Shown here piece by piece: positions 6,664 to 8,118 of a DNA stretch of 8,118 nucleotides. A model generated the notes under the pieces. It did no database searches. It saw only the letters and a program-made list of their open reading frames with translations, and had not been told where the DNA came from. This stretch comes from an uncultured Clostridia bacterium. Its GTDB lineage: Bacteria > Bacillota > Clostridia > Christensenellales > Aristaeellaceae. Within the stretch, counting starts at the first letter, position 1. Each line of letters begins with the position of its first letter. The stretch covers positions 1 through 8,118 of the forward strand of contig CALVTV010000145.1 of NCBI GenBank assembly GCA_944363005.1, given 5' to 3'. Made by a program: the position numbers and the translations under genes.

Positions 6664-7626
6664 ATGAAGCGCATTCTTTCCATCATCGCCGCCCTGACCC
6701 TGACGCTCTCAACCTCTTTGGCCTGCGCCGAATCCTACACCATCGGCATCGGCCAGTTCGCCCAGCACGGTTCGCTGGACAACTGCTATACGGGCTTCAT
6801 CGCCGGTCTGGCGGAAGCGGGCATTGTAGAAGGCGAAAACCTGACCGTAGATCTTCAAAACGCGCAGTCCGACATGGGCATCGCTCAGCAGATTGCCGCG
6901 CAGTTTGCCGCCGAGCAGGTGGACATGATGGTGGGCATCGCCACGCCGATGGCGCAGGCCTGCTTCAATGCCGCCAACGGCTCGATTCCGACCATCTACA
7001 CCGCCGTTACCGATCCTGTCGCCGCCGGTTTTGTCGACGAGGCCGGCGCACCCGCAGGCGAAGTCACCGGTACCTCCGATGCCCTGCCTGTCAAAGCACA
7101 GCTGGAAATGATCCGCGCCATGCTTCCGGAAGCCACAAAGATCGGCATTCTTTATACCACCAGCGAGGTCAACTCCCTGTCCGCCATCGAGGAATACAAG
7201 GCGCTCGCACCCGATTACGGCTTTGAAATCGTGGAATCCGGCGTGAGCACCACCGCCGACATCCCCCTGGCGCTCGACGCGCTGCTCGCCAAAGTCGATT
7301 GCCTCACGAACCTGACGGACAACACGGTCGTTTCCGCGCTCGCGCTGGTACTGGACAAGGCAAACGCTGCTGGCAAGCCGGTCTTCGGTTCGGAAATCGA
7401 ACAGGTCAAGCTGGGTTGCGCGGCTGCCGAAGGCCTTGACTATGTGGCGCTCGGCCGCCAGACCGGCCTGATGGCCGCGAAGGTACTCAAGGGCGAAGCG
7501 AAAGCGAGCGACCTGCCCTATGAGATCATCACAGAGCCGCAGCTCTACGTCAACAGCGCCGTGCTCGAACAATTCGGCATCACGCTGAGCGACGACCTGG
7601 CCGCCCGCGCCATCGAAGCCGAATGA
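6664..7626 (+). CDS. trpX: Tryptophan ABC transporter substrate-binding protein TrpX
   Basis: A 320-residue protein of the ABC_sub_bind family (COG2984), exported to capture ligand for an ABC importer. It starts at ATG 6664, 8 nt after AGGAGG (6650-6655); the open frame continues upstream only because it reads through the T-box. Residues 1-22 are a Sec signal (MKR, hydrophobic core, then ACA before ESY). Family signatures are ATPMAQA (93-99), TAVTDPVAAGFV (113-124), GEVTGTSD (132-139), DNTVVSAL (219-226) and DYVALGRQTGLMAAKVLKG (259-277). The family alone does not fix the ligand; tryptophan is inferred from the UGG T-box and the TrpY-like permease next door. The signal lacks a standard lipobox: the three residues before Cys21 are Ser-Leu-Ala, which is unusual for a Gram-positive binding protein. 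Family confidence is high, ligand confidence good. Confidence 0.93.
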   Translation: MKRILSIIAALTLTLSTSLACAESYTIGIGQFAQHGSLDNCYTGFIAGLAEAGIVEGENLTVDLQNAQSDMGIAQQIAAQFAAEQVDMMVGIATPMAQACFNAANGSIPTIYTAVTDPVAAGFVDEAGAPAGEVTGTSDALPVKAQLEMIRAMLPEATKIGILYTTSEVNSLSAIEEYKALAPDYGFEIVESGVSTTADIPLALDALLAKVDCLTNLTDNTVVSALALVLDKANAAGKPVFGSEIEQVKLGCAAAEGLDYVALGRQTGLMAAKVLKGEAKASDLPYEIITEPQLYVNSAVLEQFGITLSDDLAARAIEAE

Positions 7627-7631
7627 TTTCA

Positions 7632-7680
7632 GGGGGGACTGCCGTCCCCCCTTCCCCCCTGCTCGGGGACATTGTCCCCG
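7632..7680 (+). promoter_or_regulatory. Two tandem GC-rich hairpins directly after trpX
   Basis: The first has a perfect 8-bp stem GGGGGGAC/GTCCCCCC (7632-7639 with 7644-7651) and a 4-base loop. The second has a perfect 7-bp stem CGGGGAC/GTCCCCG (7664-7670 with 7674-7680) and a 3-base loop. Neither is followed by a T-run, so they do not look like intrinsic terminators. They start 5 bases after the trpX stop, where they could protect the trpX message from 3' decay. That role is inferred. Confidence 0.6.
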
Positions 7681-7682
7681 AA

Positions 7683-8010
7683 CCCCAACTCCGACGGCGC
7701 ACAGCGGTCTTTGCGGCCCTGTGCTCGAGGCAGAAAGGGAACTGCTATCCAACTTCGCGGACACTCCTCAACCCCAACTCCAATGGCGCACAGCGGTCTT
7801 TGCGGCCCTGTGCTCGAGGCAGAAAGGGAACACAAGGAAACTGCTATCCACCGTTCGCGGACACTCCTCAACCCCTCTCCAATGGCGCACAGCGGTCTTT
7901 ACGGCCTTATGCTCGAGGCAGAAAGGGGAGACATGGAAACTGCTATCCACCGTTCGCGAACACTCCTCAACCCCTCTCCAATGGCGCACAGCGATCTTTG
8001 CGGCCCTGTA
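7683..8010 (+). repeat. Tandem repeat array, ~99-bp unit, about 3.4 copies, between trpX and trpY
   Basis: Copies lie at 7683-7771 (89 bp, lacking about 10 internal bases), 7772-7871 (100 bp), 7872-7970 (99 bp) and 7971-8010 (partial). The anchor GGCGCACAGCG recurs at 7696, 7785, 7884 and, as GGCGCACAGCG with the following base changed, at 7983. Each unit carries a hairpin: in copy 2, GCACAG (7788-7793) pairs with CTGTGC (7808-7813) and GGTC with GGCC inside it, closing a TTTGC loop. Copies 3 and 4 differ by scattered substitutions that weaken the outer stem. The rest of the unit has a purine-rich run ending AACTGCTATCCA and then GACACTCCTCAACCCC. I recognise no known element, and there is no transposase or CRISPR-like spacing. 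The array sits inside the operon, and the promoter for trpY is presumably the upstream one. Confidence 0.92.
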
Positions 8011-8065
8011 CACGTAGCCGGAGGAGGTGCCCAACCTATCACATTGAATCGACGGAGGTTATCCC

Positions 8066-8118
8066 ATGAGCTTACTACTGAGCGTCCTGGAGCAAGGCCT
8101 GATTTACGCCATCCTCGC
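8066..8118 (+). CDS. trpY: ABC transporter permease TrpY, N-terminal fragment (runs off the window)
   Basis: ATG at 8066 is preceded by GGAGG (8054-8058) at 7 nt. The 17 visible codons read MSLLLSVLEQGLIYAIL, matching the amphipathic start of branched-chain-type (BPD_transp_2) permeases that pair with ABC_sub_bind proteins, in which LEQGLIYAIL leads into the first membrane helix. Together with trpX and the tryptophan T-box this indicates the membrane subunit of TrpXYZ; an ATPase gene is expected next. Only the first few percent of the gene is visible, so the call rests on this short match and on context. The start overlaps, as ATGA, the end of an open frame running through the upstream repeats, but the gene has its own ribosome binding site. 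Confidence 0.75.
   Translation, partial: MSLLLSVLEQGLIYAIL

Noticed and set aside
6709..7764. A 351-codon minus-strand frame across trpX and the first repeats
   Set aside because: Antisense shadow of trpX, Gly/Arg/Val-rich, running into the repeat array without any start signal or domain.
7683..8010. A CRISPR array
   Set aside because: The unit repeats along its whole ~99-bp length with similar sequence throughout. There are no short identical repeats separated by unique spacers, and no cas genes.

Overview
The window looks like part of a chromosome from a GC-rich, fermentative anaerobe of the Bacillota (Clostridia), plausibly a gut lineage. Four things point that way: strong AGGAGG-type ribosome binding sites, consensus TTGACA-17-TATAAT promoters, a bifunctional AdhE, and a T-box riboswitch. 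This is inference from gene content and style; no phylogenetic marker is present, and the species cannot be named.

Layout, left to right. (1) At 1-848 (+) is the 3' end of a fumarate-reductase-like flavoprotein with a C-terminal, covalently flavinylated-type FMN-binding domain, followed by an intrinsic terminator. (2) At 985-4362 (-) is a two-gene operon: adhE (aldehyde/alcohol dehydrogenase), then a small APH-fold kinase whose ribosome binding site overlaps the adhE stop. It is driven by a perfect consensus promoter whose -35 box lies inside a Rex-like (NADH/NAD+ sensor) palindrome, and it ends in its own terminator facing that of gene 1. (3) At about 4372-4802 is a long AT-rich spacer with no credible gene. 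(4) At 4852-6030 (-) is a lone DegT/ArnB-like sugar aminotransferase with its own promoter, a hairpin against its ribosome binding site, and a bidirectional terminator. (5) From 6262 to the window end (+) is a divergent tryptophan-uptake operon: a consensus promoter, a complete T-box leader with specifier codon UGG and acceptor bulge UGGC (both fitting tRNA-Trp), the substrate-binding protein trpX, a 439-bp intercistronic insert, and the first 17 codons of the permease trpY.

How the parts fit. The left half is redox and fermentation: a fumarate-reductase-type flavoprotein and AdhE both dispose of reducing equivalents, and AdhE appears to be under redox control. The right half is amino-acid scavenging: uncharged tRNA-Trp should release the T-box terminator and switch on the TrpXY(Z) transporter.

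The least explained element is the insert between trpX and trpY. It holds two perfect GC-rich hairpins without U-tracts, then about 3.4 copies of a ~99-bp tandem repeat, each built on a hairpin. A 148-codon open frame spans it exactly, sharing ATGA overlaps with both flanking genes. I regard the repeat array as the best candidate for something undescribed, and the open frame as probably fortuitous.
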